A stretch of 64,000 nucleotides of DNA from Glutamicibacter halophytocola (GCF_001302565.1 NZ_CP012750.1:2914001-2978000), one strand, 5' to 3'. Positions 19,245 to 28,531 are shown, counted from the first letter of the stretch. The notes: generated by a model not told the origin, from the sequence alone. Numbers and translations are program-made.

Positions 19245-21149
19245 TTAGTTCTCGGTCTTGCCGTGGCGCCAGTAGCCCATGAACGCCACCTGCTTGCGGT
19301 CGATGCCAGCTTCGCGGACGAGGTAGCGGCGCATTTCCTTCACCGTTCCCGCTTCGCCGGCGATCCATGCATAGAACGGCGCATTATTGGCCTGCCCGGT
19401 CTCCCACAAGATCTGCGAGTCCACATCGATGTCCTCCGGCTCGGCATTGGTATGCACCACTCCTGCTGCAGGAATCGCCACCACCTGGCTCAAGGCATTG
19501 CGCAACAGCTCGCCATGGGCGTGGCTGCCACGAGTCAGCCACTGCACCGAAACACCCGAACGGGTCGAAGCACCCAGGATGTCGGTGGTCTCGGGAACCT
19601 CGATGAGCGCATGCCCGGTGACATTCGACGGCAGCGATTCGAGAATGGCGCAGATCGCCGGGGCCGCGGTTTCGTCGCCAGCCAGCACGATTCGCCGCGC
19701 TTCGCCCGGGCGGAATTCGATGCCGCCGTAGCTCGCGTCGTTCAGGAACTTGTTCGGGCCCAGCAACAGCAGCTGGTCTCCGACCTGCGCGCGGTCGCCG
19801 AATTCGGTGGCCGGTCCGCCTTGCAGCTTTCCATCCACCAGGTGCCCGTGCATCACGAAGTCGATATCCAGTTCCGCGGTCAGCCCCTGGTTGTCGCGGT
19901 GGCCGGCCTCGCGGAAGGCGCGAACCGTATAGGTTCGCATGTAGCCGCGGGTATCGGGATCAATGGACAGCCAGCGCTTGTACCAGCCTTCTTGTTCCGC
20001 TGGGCTGGTCATGGCCTGCGGGCGCATCGAAGCGATTTCATCGGTCAGGGCCGTTCCGCCAGCCGGAGGCAGCAGCAGCTTGATGCGCATATCCAGGGGG
20101 TGGCTGTTGGTCCCGAAATAGTCCAGGTCCTTGCCGCTGACGGTCAGCCGGCGGAAGGAAGGCGAGAGCTCTTGCCGGTTGACCACCGTGGTGTCAAAGG
20201 CCAGGGTCGGGACATGCTCATAGGCCGGACGGCAATCCAGCGCCGTGGCTTCGGCGGCATCCTCGTTGACACTCCGGGCGGCGGCCGGTGCGGCTTCAGG
20301 CTCCAGCGCCTGCGGCTCGCTGCGGAAAATGCCCTTGGAGGCCAGCACCTGTTCGGTGCGCAGCACCCGGTGCCGTCCAATGGGCAAGACCAGCGGGGTT
20401 CCGCCTACCGGGTCCGGGATCACCCGGCTGGGCATGCCGAAGACATCCTTGACGGTCTTTTCGGTGACCACTTCATTGGGGTGGCCCGCAGCGTAGATCT
20501 TGCCATGGCGCAGGGCCACCAGGTAGTCGGCGTAGCGGGCGGCCAGGTTCAAATCGTGCAGCACGATGACCACGGTGATGCCGCGGCTGCGGTTCAATTC
20601 GCTGACCACGTCCAGCACTTCCAGCTGGTGGGCCACGTCCAGGAAGGTCGTGGGCTCATCCAGCAGCAGCAGATCGGTTTCCTGGGCCAGGGCCATGGCG
20701 ATCCAGACGCGCTGGCGCTGTCCGCCGGAGAGCTCATCCACCGCTCGATCGGCCAGCTCGATGGTGCCGGTCAGCTCCATCGCGCGATTCACCGCCGCTT
20801 CATCCTCTGCGGAGAAGCGCTTGAAAAGCCCCTGGTGCGGGTAGCGTCCACGGCTGATCAGCTCGCGGGCGGTAATCCCATCCGGCGCGGTCGGCGACTG
20901 CGGCAGCAATCCCAGGGTCTTGGCGACATCCTTGGCCGGCTTGGAGTGGATATCTGCCCCGTCCAGCAGCACCTGGCCGCCCGATGGCTTGAGCAGCCGG
21001 GACAGGGCACGCAGCAGCGTGGACTTGCCGCAGCCATTGGCGCCCACCACGATGCTCACCTGCCCGGTGGGAATATCCAAGGACAGCTCGTCGACGATGG
21101 TGACCTTGTCATAGGCCAAGGTCAGATCGCTAGCCTGCAAAGTGGCCAT
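19245..21149 (-). CDS. Fusion of siderophore ABC ATPase (FepC type) and siderophore-interacting protein
   Basis: A 634-residue fusion. Residues 1 to about 265 form an FeCT-type ATPase: Walker [12 protein letters not shown], signature [15 protein letters not shown], Walker [14 protein letters not shown]-loop [12 protein letters not shown]. An Ala/Glu-rich linker follows. Residues from about 325 to the end form a SIP/ViuB-type flavoprotein: [15 protein letters not shown] (FAD site), [23 protein letters not shown], and the terminal [10 protein letters not shown]. The two activities, ATP-driven import and reductive iron release, are normally separate proteins. It is the last gene of the permease operon, starting 3 nt after the second permease. 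No frameshift is seen at the junction. Confidence 0.93.
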   Translation of the reverse strand: MATLQASDLTLAYDKVTIVDELSLDIPTGQVSIVVGANGCGKSTLLRALSRLLKPSGGQVLLDGADIHSKPAKDVAKTLGLLPQSPTAPDGITARELISRGRYPHQGLFKRFSAEDEAAVNRAMELTGTIELADRAVDELSGGQRQRVWIAMALAQETDLLLLDEPTTFLDVAHQLEVLDVVSELNRSRGITVVIVLHDLNLAARYADYLVALRHGKIYAAGHPNEVVTEKTVKDVFGMPSRVIPDPVGGTPLVLPIGRHRVLRTEQVLASKGIFRSEPQALEPEAAPAAARSVNEDAAEATALDCRPAYEHVPTLAFDTTVVNRQELSPSFRRLTVSGKDLDYFGTNSHPLDMRIKLLLPPAGGTALTDEIASMRPQAMTSPAEQEGWYKRWLSIDPDTRGYMRTYTVRAFREAGHRDNQGLTAELDIDFVMHGHLVDGKLQGGPATEFGDRAQVGDQLLLLGPNKFLNDASYGGIEFRPGEARRIVLAGDETAAPAICAILESLPSNVTGHALIEVPETTDILGASTRSGVSVQWLTRGSHAHGELLRNALSQVVAIPAAGVVHTNAEPEDIDVDSQILWETGQANNAPFYAWIAGEAGTVKEMRRYLVREAGIDRKQVAFMGYWRHGKTEN

Positions 21150-21152
21150 GGG

Positions 21153-22241
21153 TTATGCCCCGCTTCCGGTTGAGTTGGCGCGCACCAGAATCCAAATCAG
21201 GAAGGGTGCGCCGAATGCGCCGGTGATGACACCTACCGGCAGTGCAAGACCCGCGAACAAGTTCGCGGCAAAAAAGTTGGCAACGACGACCAGGGCAGCC
21301 CCGGTCAATCCCGCCAGCGGGATGTGGATCGGCCCGCGGCTCAGCGCCGCGCTGATCGGCCCGGCCAGGAAGGCCACAAAGGCCAACGGGCCGGTCATCG
21401 CAATGGGCAAGGCACCCATGGCCACGGCAACAACCACGAGCAGCATCCGGGCCCGGCTCACGTTCACGCCCAAGGCGGCCGCCGAGTCTTCGCCCAGCTC
21501 CAGCATCTTCAGCTGGCGCACGACGAAGGGCAGCAGGACCACTCCGATCGCCCCGAGGCTGATCAGGAGGACCAGGGCGCTGTGCCAGTTGCTGGAAGAG
21601 AGCGAGCCGGTCAGCCAGTGCATCACATCGCTGGCGGTATTCACCTGCGCCTGGGTCAGCAGGTATTGGATCAGGGCCTGAAGCATCGCGCCGATGGCCA
21701 GGCCGGCCAGGATCAGCCGAGGCCCGGTGCGCTTGCCCGAGGCCGAAAGCCAATAGATCAGCGCGGCAACAACCAGGCCGCCGGCCAGCGCGAAGGCATT
21801 GAGCCTCCAGTCGTTGTAGCCCAGGGTGATCATGGCCAGGACCGCGGCAGCCGATGCGCCATAGCCGACGCCGATGACGTCCGGGCTGGCCAGCGGGTTG
21901 CCCAGCCAGCGCTGGAAGAGGGCGCCGGAGATGCCCAGCCCGGCTCCCGCCAAGGCGCCGACCGCAACGCGCGGAAGCCTGTCGGACATGATGATGAAGC
22001 TGGTGCCGGGGACTTTCTGCCCGCCCAGCACCTGCAGGACTTCTGCCGCAGGCAATCGATCCCTGCCCCAGAACAGGTAGGCGATGATGGTGAGCACTAT
22101 GGCCAGGGCCATCCACACGGCGGTCCGGCGTGCCAGGTTCCTTCTCACCGCGGCCTTGGCCGGCGCGCCTTGCGGCGCCGGCCCGGATTCGTCTGCGGCG
22201 GGCTGGCTCATAGCTGCTCTTGTCATTTCCTTCGTGCTCAC
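21153..22241 (-). CDS. Siderophore ABC transporter permease (FecCD family), second subunit
   Basis: About 362 residues with roughly nine hydrophobic segments. FecCD motifs include LPRVAVGALAGAGLGISGALFQ, GNPLASPDVIGVGYGA and LALPVGVITGAFGAPFLIWI. The start was set at GTG 22241, whose GTGA overlaps the stop of the upstream permease by 4 nt. ATG 22226 and ATG 22211 are alternatives in an N-terminal tail that is not conserved. It should form the membrane channel with its neighbour and be powered by the fusion ATPase. Confidence 0.92.
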   Translation of the reverse strand: MSTKEMTRAAMSQPAADESGPAPQGAPAKAAVRRNLARRTAVWMALAIVLTIIAYLFWGRDRLPAAEVLQVLGGQKVPGTSFIIMSDRLPRVAVGALAGAGLGISGALFQRWLGNPLASPDVIGVGYGASAAAVLAMITLGYNDWRLNAFALAGGLVVAALIYWLSASGKRTGPRLILAGLAIGAMLQALIQYLLTQAQVNTASDVMHWLTGSLSSSNWHSALVLLISLGAIGVVLLPFVVRQLKMLELGEDSAAALGVNVSRARMLLVVVAVAMGALPIAMTGPLAFVAFLAGPISAALSRGPIHIPLAGLTGAALVVVANFFAANLFAGLALPVGVITGAFGAPFLIWILVRANSTGSGA

Positions 22242-23287
22242 AGGCTCACCGACTTCATGCCGCTGCGCATCATCAGGATGAACAGCGGACCGCCGATCAT
22301 CGCGCACATCACGCCCACCTGGATTTCGCTCGGCGGCGCGATCACCCGTCCCACGGTATCAGCGGCCAGAAGCAGCACCGGACCGGCCAGCAGGCTGCCG
22401 GGCATCAGCCAGCGGTAATCGGAGCCCACCAGCAGGCGGACCGCATGCGGGATCATCAGCCCGACGAAGGCGATCGGCCCGGCCACCGCGGTAGCGGTGC
22501 CCGCCAGGATGACCACGCCGATCGATCCGAGCAGGCGGGCGCGGCCCAGGTTGAAGCCCAGGGCGGTGGCGGTGTCATCCCCCATGGCGACCGCATTGGA
22601 AACCCGCGCGGTGGACAGCAGGATCAGCGCGCCGAGGGCCACCATCGGTATCGCCCCGAGGAAGGTGTCGATCGGGGTGCTGGACAAGGATCCGATTTGC
22701 CATTTGCGGAAGCGGTCCAAGGTGGAATCAGAGACCATCAGGATCGCGTTGGTCATGGCCCCAACGCCCACTGCCAGGGCCGCGCCGCCCAGGGCGAGCT
22801 TGATCGGAGTGGCTCCCTCGCGGCCGACACTGGCCACCAGGTACACCAGGGTCATCACCACGGCCGCGCCAATAAAGGCTGCCAGCATGATGCCGGCCAA
22901 TGAGCTGACGCCCAAGAAGGCGATGGCCACGACCACGCTCATGGAAGAACCCGCATTCAGCCCGAGGATCCCGGTGTCGGCCAGCGGGTTGCGGGTCAGC
23001 CCCTGGAGTCCAGCCCCGGCCAGGCCCAGCGCCGCCCCGACAACAATTGCCCCGACGGTGCGGGCAAAGCGCGAGGCCACCACGCCTTGGTCCCCGTTGT
23101 TCGGGTCAAAATGCCATAGGGCATCGCTGGCGGTGCCCAGCGACACCGAGCGGGCGCCGAAGAGCAGCGAAGCGGCGATGGCCACTGCCAGCAGCGCCCC
23201 GAGGATCAGGAAGGCACCGACTTTCCGGGGCAATCGGGGCCCGGTGCGCTCCTGCGCTTGGCGCGTCGTGCTTTCAGTCGCGGTCAT
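22238..23287 (-). CDS. Siderophore ABC transporter permease (FecCD family), first subunit
   Basis: A 349-residue membrane protein. The FecCD signature is in RFARTVGAIVVGAALGLAGAGLQGLTRNPLADTGILG, and the C-terminal part contains GRVIAPPSEIQVGVMCAMIGGPLFILM. It is the first gene of the permease-permease-ATPase/SIP operon. The start is only 20 nt from that of the divergent metallo-hydrolase, so its promoter must lie within or overlap that gene. No iron box is visible in this gap. Confidence 0.92.
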   Translation of the reverse strand: MTATESTTRQAQERTGPRLPRKVGAFLILGALLAVAIAASLLFGARSVSLGTASDALWHFDPNNGDQGVVASRFARTVGAIVVGAALGLAGAGLQGLTRNPLADTGILGLNAGSSMSVVVAIAFLGVSSLAGIMLAAFIGAAVVMTLVYLVASVGREGATPIKLALGGAALAVGVGAMTNAILMVSDSTLDRFRKWQIGSLSSTPIDTFLGAIPMVALGALILLSTARVSNAVAMGDDTATALGFNLGRARLLGSIGVVILAGTATAVAGPIAFVGLMIPHAVRLLVGSDYRWLMPGSLLAGPVLLLAADTVGRVIAPPSEIQVGVMCAMIGGPLFILMMRSGMKSVSL

Positions 23288-23307
23288 TGGTTCCTACACT
23301 CATTGCT

Positions 23308-24102
23308 ATGGCACATCTTTCCTCGCCCACCGTTATTGCTCCCGGCATCGGCCTGCTTACGGCCGATAATCCCTCGGAGATGACGCTGGATGGGACTAAT
23401 TCCTATTTGCTCTTCGACCCGGGGTCCCCGGCCTTGGCGCCGGGCACCCCGGTGGTGCTCATCGACCCGGGTCCCGAGCTTGAAGCGCATTTGCAGTCGC
23501 TGGCCCAATTCGATATCCAGCTGGTGCTGGTCACCCATCGCCATGCGGACCATACCGGCGGGATCGATCGCTTGCGCCAGCTGGCCGCAGCGCCGGTCCG
23601 CGCGAAGCTGGCAGAATTCTGCCGCGACGCCCCCGTGCTGGAAGACCATGAAGCGATCAGCGTGGCCGGGGTGGACATCCAGGTGCTTTCCACCCCTGGA
23701 CACACCTCGGATTCGGTGTGCTTCACGGTGCAGGACTCGCACCTGTTCACCGGCGATACCGTTCTGGGCCGGGGCACCACCATCCTGGAGCATCCAGATG
23801 GAACGCTGTCCGATTATCTCGCTTCGCTGAACAGGCTGCTGGATTTGCCGGACATGCCCTTGCATCCGGCGCACGGGCAGCAGCATGGAACCTCGCATCA
23901 GCTGCTGCGTGCCTACCTTGAGCACCGGGAATCCCGGCTGGGCCAAGTGCGCGCCGCCCTGCAGAAACTCGGCAAGGCCGGGGCGGACGCCACCCCAGCC
24001 GAATTGCTGGAGCTCGTCTACCCCGACCTGGATCCGCGCCTGGCGGGCGCGGCTAGCCGATCGTTGGAAGCGCAGTTGCACTATCTAGCGTCGAATCGCT
24101 AG
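23308..24102 (+). CDS. Metallo-beta-lactamase-fold hydrolase (LACTB2-like)
   Basis: A 264-residue protein with the zinc motif THRHADHTGG (HxHxDH). The later ligands are in STPGHTSDSVCF and LFTGDTVLGRGTT, and the C-terminal His in PAHGQQHG. The C-terminal 70 residues form a helical tail as in LACTB2-like nucleases or hydrolases. ATG 23308 was chosen as the start; the frame is open upstream but that lies inside the divergent permease gene. The function could be nucleic-acid or thioester hydrolysis. It is not obviously linked to iron uptake. Confidence 0.85.
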   Translation: MAHLSSPTVIAPGIGLLTADNPSEMTLDGTNSYLLFDPGSPALAPGTPVVLIDPGPELEAHLQSLAQFDIQLVLVTHRHADHTGGIDRLRQLAAAPVRAKLAEFCRDAPVLEDHEAISVAGVDIQVLSTPGHTSDSVCFTVQDSHLFTGDTVLGRGTTILEHPDGTLSDYLASLNRLLDLPDMPLHPAHGQQHGTSHQLLRAYLEHRESRLGQVRAALQKLGKAGADATPAELLELVYPDLDPRLAGAASRSLEAQLHYLASNR

Positions 24103-24105
24103 CTG

Positions 24106-25164
24106 CTACTTTGCGGCTGCTGCGTTTTCAGCAGCCTTCACGATTTTTGGAACCACCTTGTCCAAGGACCATTCAAGGGACAGCGGCGAAGCGGCTGAAA
24201 TGGCCAAAGTTGCTTCATCGGTGCCCGGCAGGGCCAGGGCATCGTTCTTCACGGCCGGAATCTGGCCATACAACGCCTGGGACTTCACAATGTCCTTGGT
24301 GGTGTTTCCGGCTACTGCCGAAGCGAAGACGATATCCGAATCCCACTCGTTGACCTTTTCAGGTGAAACGGTGAAGAAGAAGGTGTCCTTGGCGGCGTTC
24401 TTCTGGACATAGTCGGCCTGCTTCATGCCCAGGGCCTCGAGGAAGCGCGGGCGGGTGTCGCCCTGCGAGTAGACATAGGCGGTATCCGGAGCAGAGAGGT
24501 CGGCAGCAATGAAGGTGGTGTCCTTCAGTACCGGATTCTCTTCGCCGACCTTGGCCAGGTCTCCTTCGACCTTCTCGATCAGCGCGTCGGCTTCTTCTTC
24601 CTTGCCCAGCATCTGGCCGGCGGCTTCGGTCGCGTCCTGCCAGCTGGTCAGGTAGTTCGGCTCAATCGGGCCAACAACCGGAGCGATTTCCTGCAGCTTT
24701 TCGTACTGCTCTTTCTTCAAGCCCGAATACGGGGCGAAGATGACGTCCGGCTTGGTCTTGGCGATAGCCGTGTAGTCCGGATCGTCACCGGTAGCGAACT
24801 GCACCGGAGCCTTCTCGGAGCCGATGGAGGCGTCCAGCTTTGCGAGCGCCTCGTCCTTCCACTCGGTGGAGTTGTTCTCGTTCTGGCCGTAGGCGTCGGT
24901 GTCCATGCCCACTGGAACGGTATCCAGGGCCAGCAGGGTGTCGGCGTTGACCCAAGAAATCGTGGCGATGCGCTGCGGAGCCTTGTCGATCTTGGTCTCG
25001 CCATAAATGTTCTTGATGGTGACCGGAGTGAAGTCGCCTGCAGAGGTGCCTGAAGCATCCGCCGAGGAATCTGCGGAGTTGCTTGCCGAACCGCATGCGG
25101 TCAGGCTCAGGGCGAGGATTGCGGTGGACGCGGCGAAGATCCCGGCGCGACGTGAAATATTCAT
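24106..25164 (-). CDS. Iron-siderophore ABC transporter substrate-binding lipoprotein
   Basis: A 352-residue FecB/FepB-type binding protein. The signal peptide ends in the lipobox LSLTAC (Cys about residue 24). A Ser/Ala-rich linker follows, then the periplasmic-binding-protein fold (KAPQRIATISWVNADTLLALDTVPVG; KPDVIFAPYSGLKKEQYEKL). The start was set at ATG 25164 (MNISRRAG), which gives a normal signal peptide. A DtxR/IdeR box lies 50 nt upstream, so expression should rise under iron limitation. It presumably feeds the permease/ATPase operon on the other side of the metallo-hydrolase gene. Confidence 0.93.
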   Translation of the reverse strand: MNISRRAGIFAASTAILALSLTACGSASNSADSSADASGTSAGDFTPVTIKNIYGETKIDKAPQRIATISWVNADTLLALDTVPVGMDTDAYGQNENNSTEWKDEALAKLDASIGSEKAPVQFATGDDPDYTAIAKTKPDVIFAPYSGLKKEQYEKLQEIAPVVGPIEPNYLTSWQDATEAAGQMLGKEEEADALIEKVEGDLAKVGEENPVLKDTTFIAADLSAPDTAYVYSQGDTRPRFLEALGMKQADYVQKNAAKDTFFFTVSPEKVNEWDSDIVFASAVAGNTTKDIVKSQALYGQIPAVKNDALALPGTDEATLAISAASPLSLEWSLDKVVPKIVKAAENAAAAK

Positions 25165-25304
25165 GGGTCGGTGATTCCAGACTATGCGAGGTTCTGTAAA
25201 CATGTTGGTGTAGATAGGTTAGGTTTACCTATCCGAACCGTATGCCACATTACGCGCTAGGCCCATCAATACGCAACACGAAACATCTCTAATCACCGAC
25301 CCAT
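25163..25304. repeat. 14-bp perfect inverted repeat flanking the iron-boxed promoter region
   Basis: ATGGGTCGGTGATT (25163-25176) and AATCACCGACCCAT (25291-25304) are exact reverse complements, 114 bp apart. One arm covers the start codon of the binding-protein gene and the iron box sits between the arms. Function unknown. Confidence 0.6.
25214..25232. promoter_or_regulatory. DtxR/IdeR iron box
   Basis: ATAGGTTAGGTTTACCTAT matches the 19-bp actinobacterial iron-box consensus TTAGGTTAGGCTAACCTAA at 15 of 19 positions. It lies 50 nt upstream of the siderophore-binding lipoprotein gene. Confidence 0.85.
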
Positions 25305-25356
25305 AAGTGAAGCTAGCCACACATGGAGGCAGGCCAGCAGCTGTTGACCACGGAAT

Positions 25357-26682
25357 TTATTCTCGAGCCGCTAGCAATCGGCCCGGATCAGCTACCGAAA
25401 TTGATGCTCGCACCAGCACCAATCCGAGTAACACTGCGACAATGACCGTGATCACCGTCAACGGGCTGAAGATCACTGCCATCCCAGCCAGCGGAAATAC
25501 CAGCACGGTGGAAGCAATGGCAAAAGCGACGGAGGCCGCCAGCGCCGGGATCATCAAGGACTTGGTCCGTGCCGCATTCATCGTGCTCCATGGCATGCCC
25601 AGGCGATGCAACCCTGAATAGAGTTCCGCGCGGTCCAAGGTGCCGGCGCTCTGCGTAATGGCCGAGGATGCCGCCACGCAGATGAAGGTAATCGCCAGCG
25701 TCAGCAGAACGCCAGTCAGGATGTCTCCGGGCAAATAGTCGTACCAGCTGTTGCTGGCTTCCTCGGCTGGGGAAGCCTGCATCATCGCCGCGCCGCTTCC
25801 ACCCACCACGGCAACAAATGATGCCATGGCAACGCCGGAAACCTGTCGCCAGGATTCGGCAGGGTTCTCCAGGATCATCCTGGCGGCCAACAGCTGTTGC
25901 GGGGTATCGGCTTTCTTCAGCTTGCTCTGCCCTACCTTGGACACCAGATAGGGCCCAACGAGATTCAACACCAGCAGGCCAAAGCCAAAGCCTCCAACAA
26001 TTACCGTCAAGATCACTGCGATGCTCTGCGCCACCTGCCCCAGGTTGGAGAAGAGCAGGCACAACAGCAGGATGCCGCCCACGGTGATCAACGCCCGAAT
26101 CCAGCTGGGGACCGGCACGCTGCGACGCGTGGCCACAGCCAGTGGAGTGATCATCAGCTTGCGCAAACCGGCTGCCGCGCTCACCGCCGAGAGCACGACG
26201 ACTGCGAATACTGCAATCGCCAATGCCCCTGCGGGCAGGTAGATGGCCGTCCCGATGGGTGCGCCCTGGAACTGAATCAGCGATGCCACCGGCGCGCAGG
26301 CCAGATACAGCACGACCCCGGCGAGCGCTCCCGCCAGGGCAGTACCGGCGGCCTGCACAATGGCTACGAGGCTGATCTGCGAGCCGGTGGCACCAAGCAG
26401 GCGCAGCGAGGACAGCGCCCGGTCATTGGCTCGTGCCGAAAGCCTGGCCGCCGCGGAGCCGAGGACCATCAGCGGCACTACCAGCAGCACCACGGCAAGC
26501 CCGGCCAAAGGCAGATAGGCACCCTGTGCCTCAAGCTCAAAACTGGTAAAGGAATAAGCGCCGCCCAAGACGATCAGCAAAATCGCACTGACCAAGGCGT
26601 AGGCGCTAACGGTTAGGATTTGCGGTGCCAGACGGGTTTTAGCCGGACGCCCGAGCAACCAGGCAAGGTGCAGAATGTTCAT
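25357..26682 (-). CDS. FtsX-like ABC transporter permease
   Basis: About 441 residues with roughly ten hydrophobic segments in two FtsX-like halves (LSARANDRALSSLRLLGATGSQI near the first pair, TLDRAELYSGLHRLGMPWSTM near the second). This is the layout of permeases in antibiotic-resistance or peptide-export systems. The start ATG 26682 overlaps the ATPase stop as ATGA, indicating coupling. It works with the ATPase gene just upstream. Substrate unknown; no adjacent two-component system is present to hint at bacitracin-type resistance. Confidence 0.85.
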   Translation of the reverse strand: MNILHLAWLLGRPAKTRLAPQILTVSAYALVSAILLIVLGGAYSFTSFELEAQGAYLPLAGLAVVLLVVPLMVLGSAAARLSARANDRALSSLRLLGATGSQISLVAIVQAAGTALAGALAGVVLYLACAPVASLIQFQGAPIGTAIYLPAGALAIAVFAVVVLSAVSAAAGLRKLMITPLAVATRRSVPVPSWIRALITVGGILLLCLLFSNLGQVAQSIAVILTVIVGGFGFGLLVLNLVGPYLVSKVGQSKLKKADTPQQLLAARMILENPAESWRQVSGVAMASFVAVVGGSGAAMMQASPAEEASNSWYDYLPGDILTGVLLTLAITFICVAASSAITQSAGTLDRAELYSGLHRLGMPWSTMNAARTKSLMIPALAASVAFAIASTVLVFPLAGMAVIFSPLTVITVIVAVLLGLVLVRASISVADPGRLLAARE

Positions 26683-27419
26683 CGAACATCCCCGCCCATC
26701 GCGCTGGTGCCGCGCCGGCTGTCGCTGATCAATTGCCCGTCGTGCAGTTTTACGACGCGATCGCACTGTGCAGCAACAGAAGGATCATGGGTGACCATAA
26801 CCAGGGACTTGCCCTGGCCTACGGTGCACTCCAGCAAGGTCTCAAGCACCTCGGTACCCGTTGCGGAATCCAAGGCGCCGGTGGGCTCGTCGGCGAATAC
26901 GACCATGGCCCCGGTGACCTGTGCGCGGGCGATAGCTACACGTTGCATCTGTCCGCCAGAGAGCTGCCCGATTCGCCGTTGCTCCATGCCGGCCAGCCCC
27001 AGGGCAACAAGCGCCTGGCCTGCCTGGGCGATGGCGGCAGCCCTGGGGGTGCCATTGATCATCAGGGCCATGGCCACGTTTTCTTCAGCCGTGAGTTCCG
27101 GGATCAGCAGGCCTGATTGGAAAACGAATCCGAAGGACTGCCGGCGCAGCTTGGTTCGCGCCTTATCTCCGAGCTCCTGGATGTCCACCGGCTGTTGCCC
27201 GGGCAGGTTGAGCATCAGGCTTCCCGAGTCGGGCAGCTCAATGCCGGCCAAGGCATGCAGCAACGTTGATTTTCCGGATCCGGACGGACCCATGATCGCC
27301 AATGATTCTCCAAGGGAGATTTCGAGATTAACGCGGTTCAGCGCGGTGGTTGAGCCAAAGCTCCGGCAAAGGTTCTGGGCAAGGAGTACGGGTGGATGGC
27401 CAATGGAATTTTCAAGCAT
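26679..27419 (-). CDS. ABC transporter ATP-binding protein (MacB/LolD type)
   Basis: A 246-residue ATPase. Walker A is IMGPSGSGKST, signature GQLSGGQMQRVAIARA, Walker B MVVFADEPTGALDS, H-loop VMVTHDPSV. The FADEPTGALD wording is typical of ATPases partnering FtsX-type permeases. It is the first gene of a two-gene operon with an ATGA overlap to the permease. Confidence 0.9.
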   Translation of the reverse strand: MLENSIGHPPVLLAQNLCRSFGSTTALNRVNLEISLGESLAIMGPSGSGKSTLLHALAGIELPDSGSLMLNLPGQQPVDIQELGDKARTKLRRQSFGFVFQSGLLIPELTAEENVAMALMINGTPRAAAIAQAGQALVALGLAGMEQRRIGQLSGGQMQRVAIARAQVTGAMVVFADEPTGALDSATGTEVLETLLECTVGQGKSLVMVTHDPSVAAQCDRVVKLHDGQLISDSRRGTSAMGGDVR

Positions 27420-27444
27420 GATTCCATGTTTTCAATATTGAGTT

Positions 27445-27464
27445 CTGCGCGCATCGGCGCGCAG
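27445..27464 (+). promoter_or_regulatory. GC-rich hairpin in divergent intergenic region
   Basis: ctgcgcgc (27445-27452) and gcgcgcag (27457-27464), with a 4-nt loop, lie between the ABC ATPase and the CxxC-protein gene. No T-run follows. Operator or leader hairpin; function unknown. Confidence 0.35.
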
Positions 27465-27548
27465 GGCGAAGTCGCGCCTTGTCAGGCTCATCCTCCGGTA
27501 GGAGCGCCGGCGCCACGAACCAGTACCCCAGGAGTTCTTGAACTGCCC

Positions 27549-27809
27549 ATGAAATTGGAACTGTATACGCAGCCGTTCTGCGCACCGTGCATCCGCACGA
27601 GGCAAACTGTGGCACGCGCCCAGGCACTGCTGCCGGAATTGCAGGTGGAAGAAATCAATGTTGTGGAGCAGGTCCAGCGCGGCGAGGAATTGGGCATCAC
27701 CAGCACACCGGTAATCAGGCTGGTGCAAGGCAGCACGGAGAAATTCAGAGCCAGCGATACACCCACGCTGCCTCAGCTTTTGGCTGCGATTGCGCGCGCC
27801 AGCGACTAG
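27549..27809 (+). CDS. Glutaredoxin/thioredoxin-fold protein with CAPC motif
   Basis: An 86-residue redox protein. It opens with the beta strand LELYTQPFCAPCIRTRQ carrying a CAPC active site near residue 11. The cis-proline follows in GITSTPVIRL, as in glutaredoxin-like NrdH/mycoredoxin-type proteins. The start is ATG 27549 with AGGAG upstream at 27531-27535. It is probably a cytosolic thiol-disulfide carrier. It is followed by the YqaJ-type gene in the same direction. Confidence 0.8.
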   Translation: MKLELYTQPFCAPCIRTRQTVARAQALLPELQVEEINVVEQVQRGEELGITSTPVIRLVQGSTEKFRASDTPTLPQLLAAIARASD

Positions 27810-27873
27810 TCTCACGTGACTTGGAACCCCGAGATGCACGCTTCTGCGGCAATGATGGGGAAGAATAGACCAA

Positions 27874-28518
27874 GTGATTACTGTGCCTGGCGTTGAACAT
27901 GAGTGTTTCCAGCGTGTCTTAGCTGATTCAGCCAACCGCATTGAATGGCTCAGGGCACGCGCTCAAGGCATCACGGCAACCGACGTCGCCAAGCTATCCA
28001 CCGAGAAGTCCATCAAGAACGCGGCCTGGGACAAGCTCTACGGCAATGGATTCTCCGGCAACACCTATACCGATCACGGGCGCAAACGCGAACCAGTCAT
28101 CGCGGCCTGGGTGCAGGAGAATTTTAATATCTTCCCTTCATCCCAGTTGTTCCACGCCCAGAACTCCAAGCTCCATTTGGCTACCCCGGACGGCCTGGGC
28201 TTCGATGCGTCAGGCGCTCCGGTCTTGGCGGAAATCAAGACCACGAACAAGCCGTTCAAGAAGATCCCCAAGAACTACTTGCGCCAAATCCTCTGGCAAC
28301 AGCACGTCATCGGTGCCGAGCGAACCCTGTTCGTCTGGGAAGAGCACCAGGACTTCGTACCGGTGCGCGCGGTGCCCGAGTACCTGTGGGTCGAACGGGA
28401 TGATGACCTGATTCAAGACCTGATCGATAAGGCTGAAGCCTTGATTTCAGCATTGCGCGAGGCGACAGCCCGGCAGGAACGCTACAACGACTACGGCCCG
28501 GCGGCCCTGCGCCTGTAA
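27874..28518 (+). CDS. YqaJ-type (lambda exonuclease-like) viral recombinase family protein
   Basis: A 214-residue PD-(D/E)xK nuclease-fold protein. RAQGITATDVAKLS and DHGRKREPVIAAWV are typical N-terminal YqaJ motifs. The catalytic core is LATPDGLGFDASG … VLAEIKTTNKP (Asp, Glu, Lys), followed by LRQILWQQHVIGAERTLFV. Phage members are 5'-3' exonucleases used with an annealing protein. No annealase or other phage gene is nearby, so this may be a domesticated chromosomal copy. The start is GTG 27874; GTG 27883 is an alternative. Confidence 0.83.
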   Translation: MITVPGVEHECFQRVLADSANRIEWLRARAQGITATDVAKLSTEKSIKNAAWDKLYGNGFSGNTYTDHGRKREPVIAAWVQENFNIFPSSQLFHAQNSKLHLATPDGLGFDASGAPVLAEIKTTNKPFKKIPKNYLRQILWQQHVIGAERTLFVWEEHQDFVPVRAVPEYLWVERDDDLIQDLIDKAEALISALREATARQERYNDYGPAALRL

Positions 28519-28531
28519 TTGCTGCACAACG

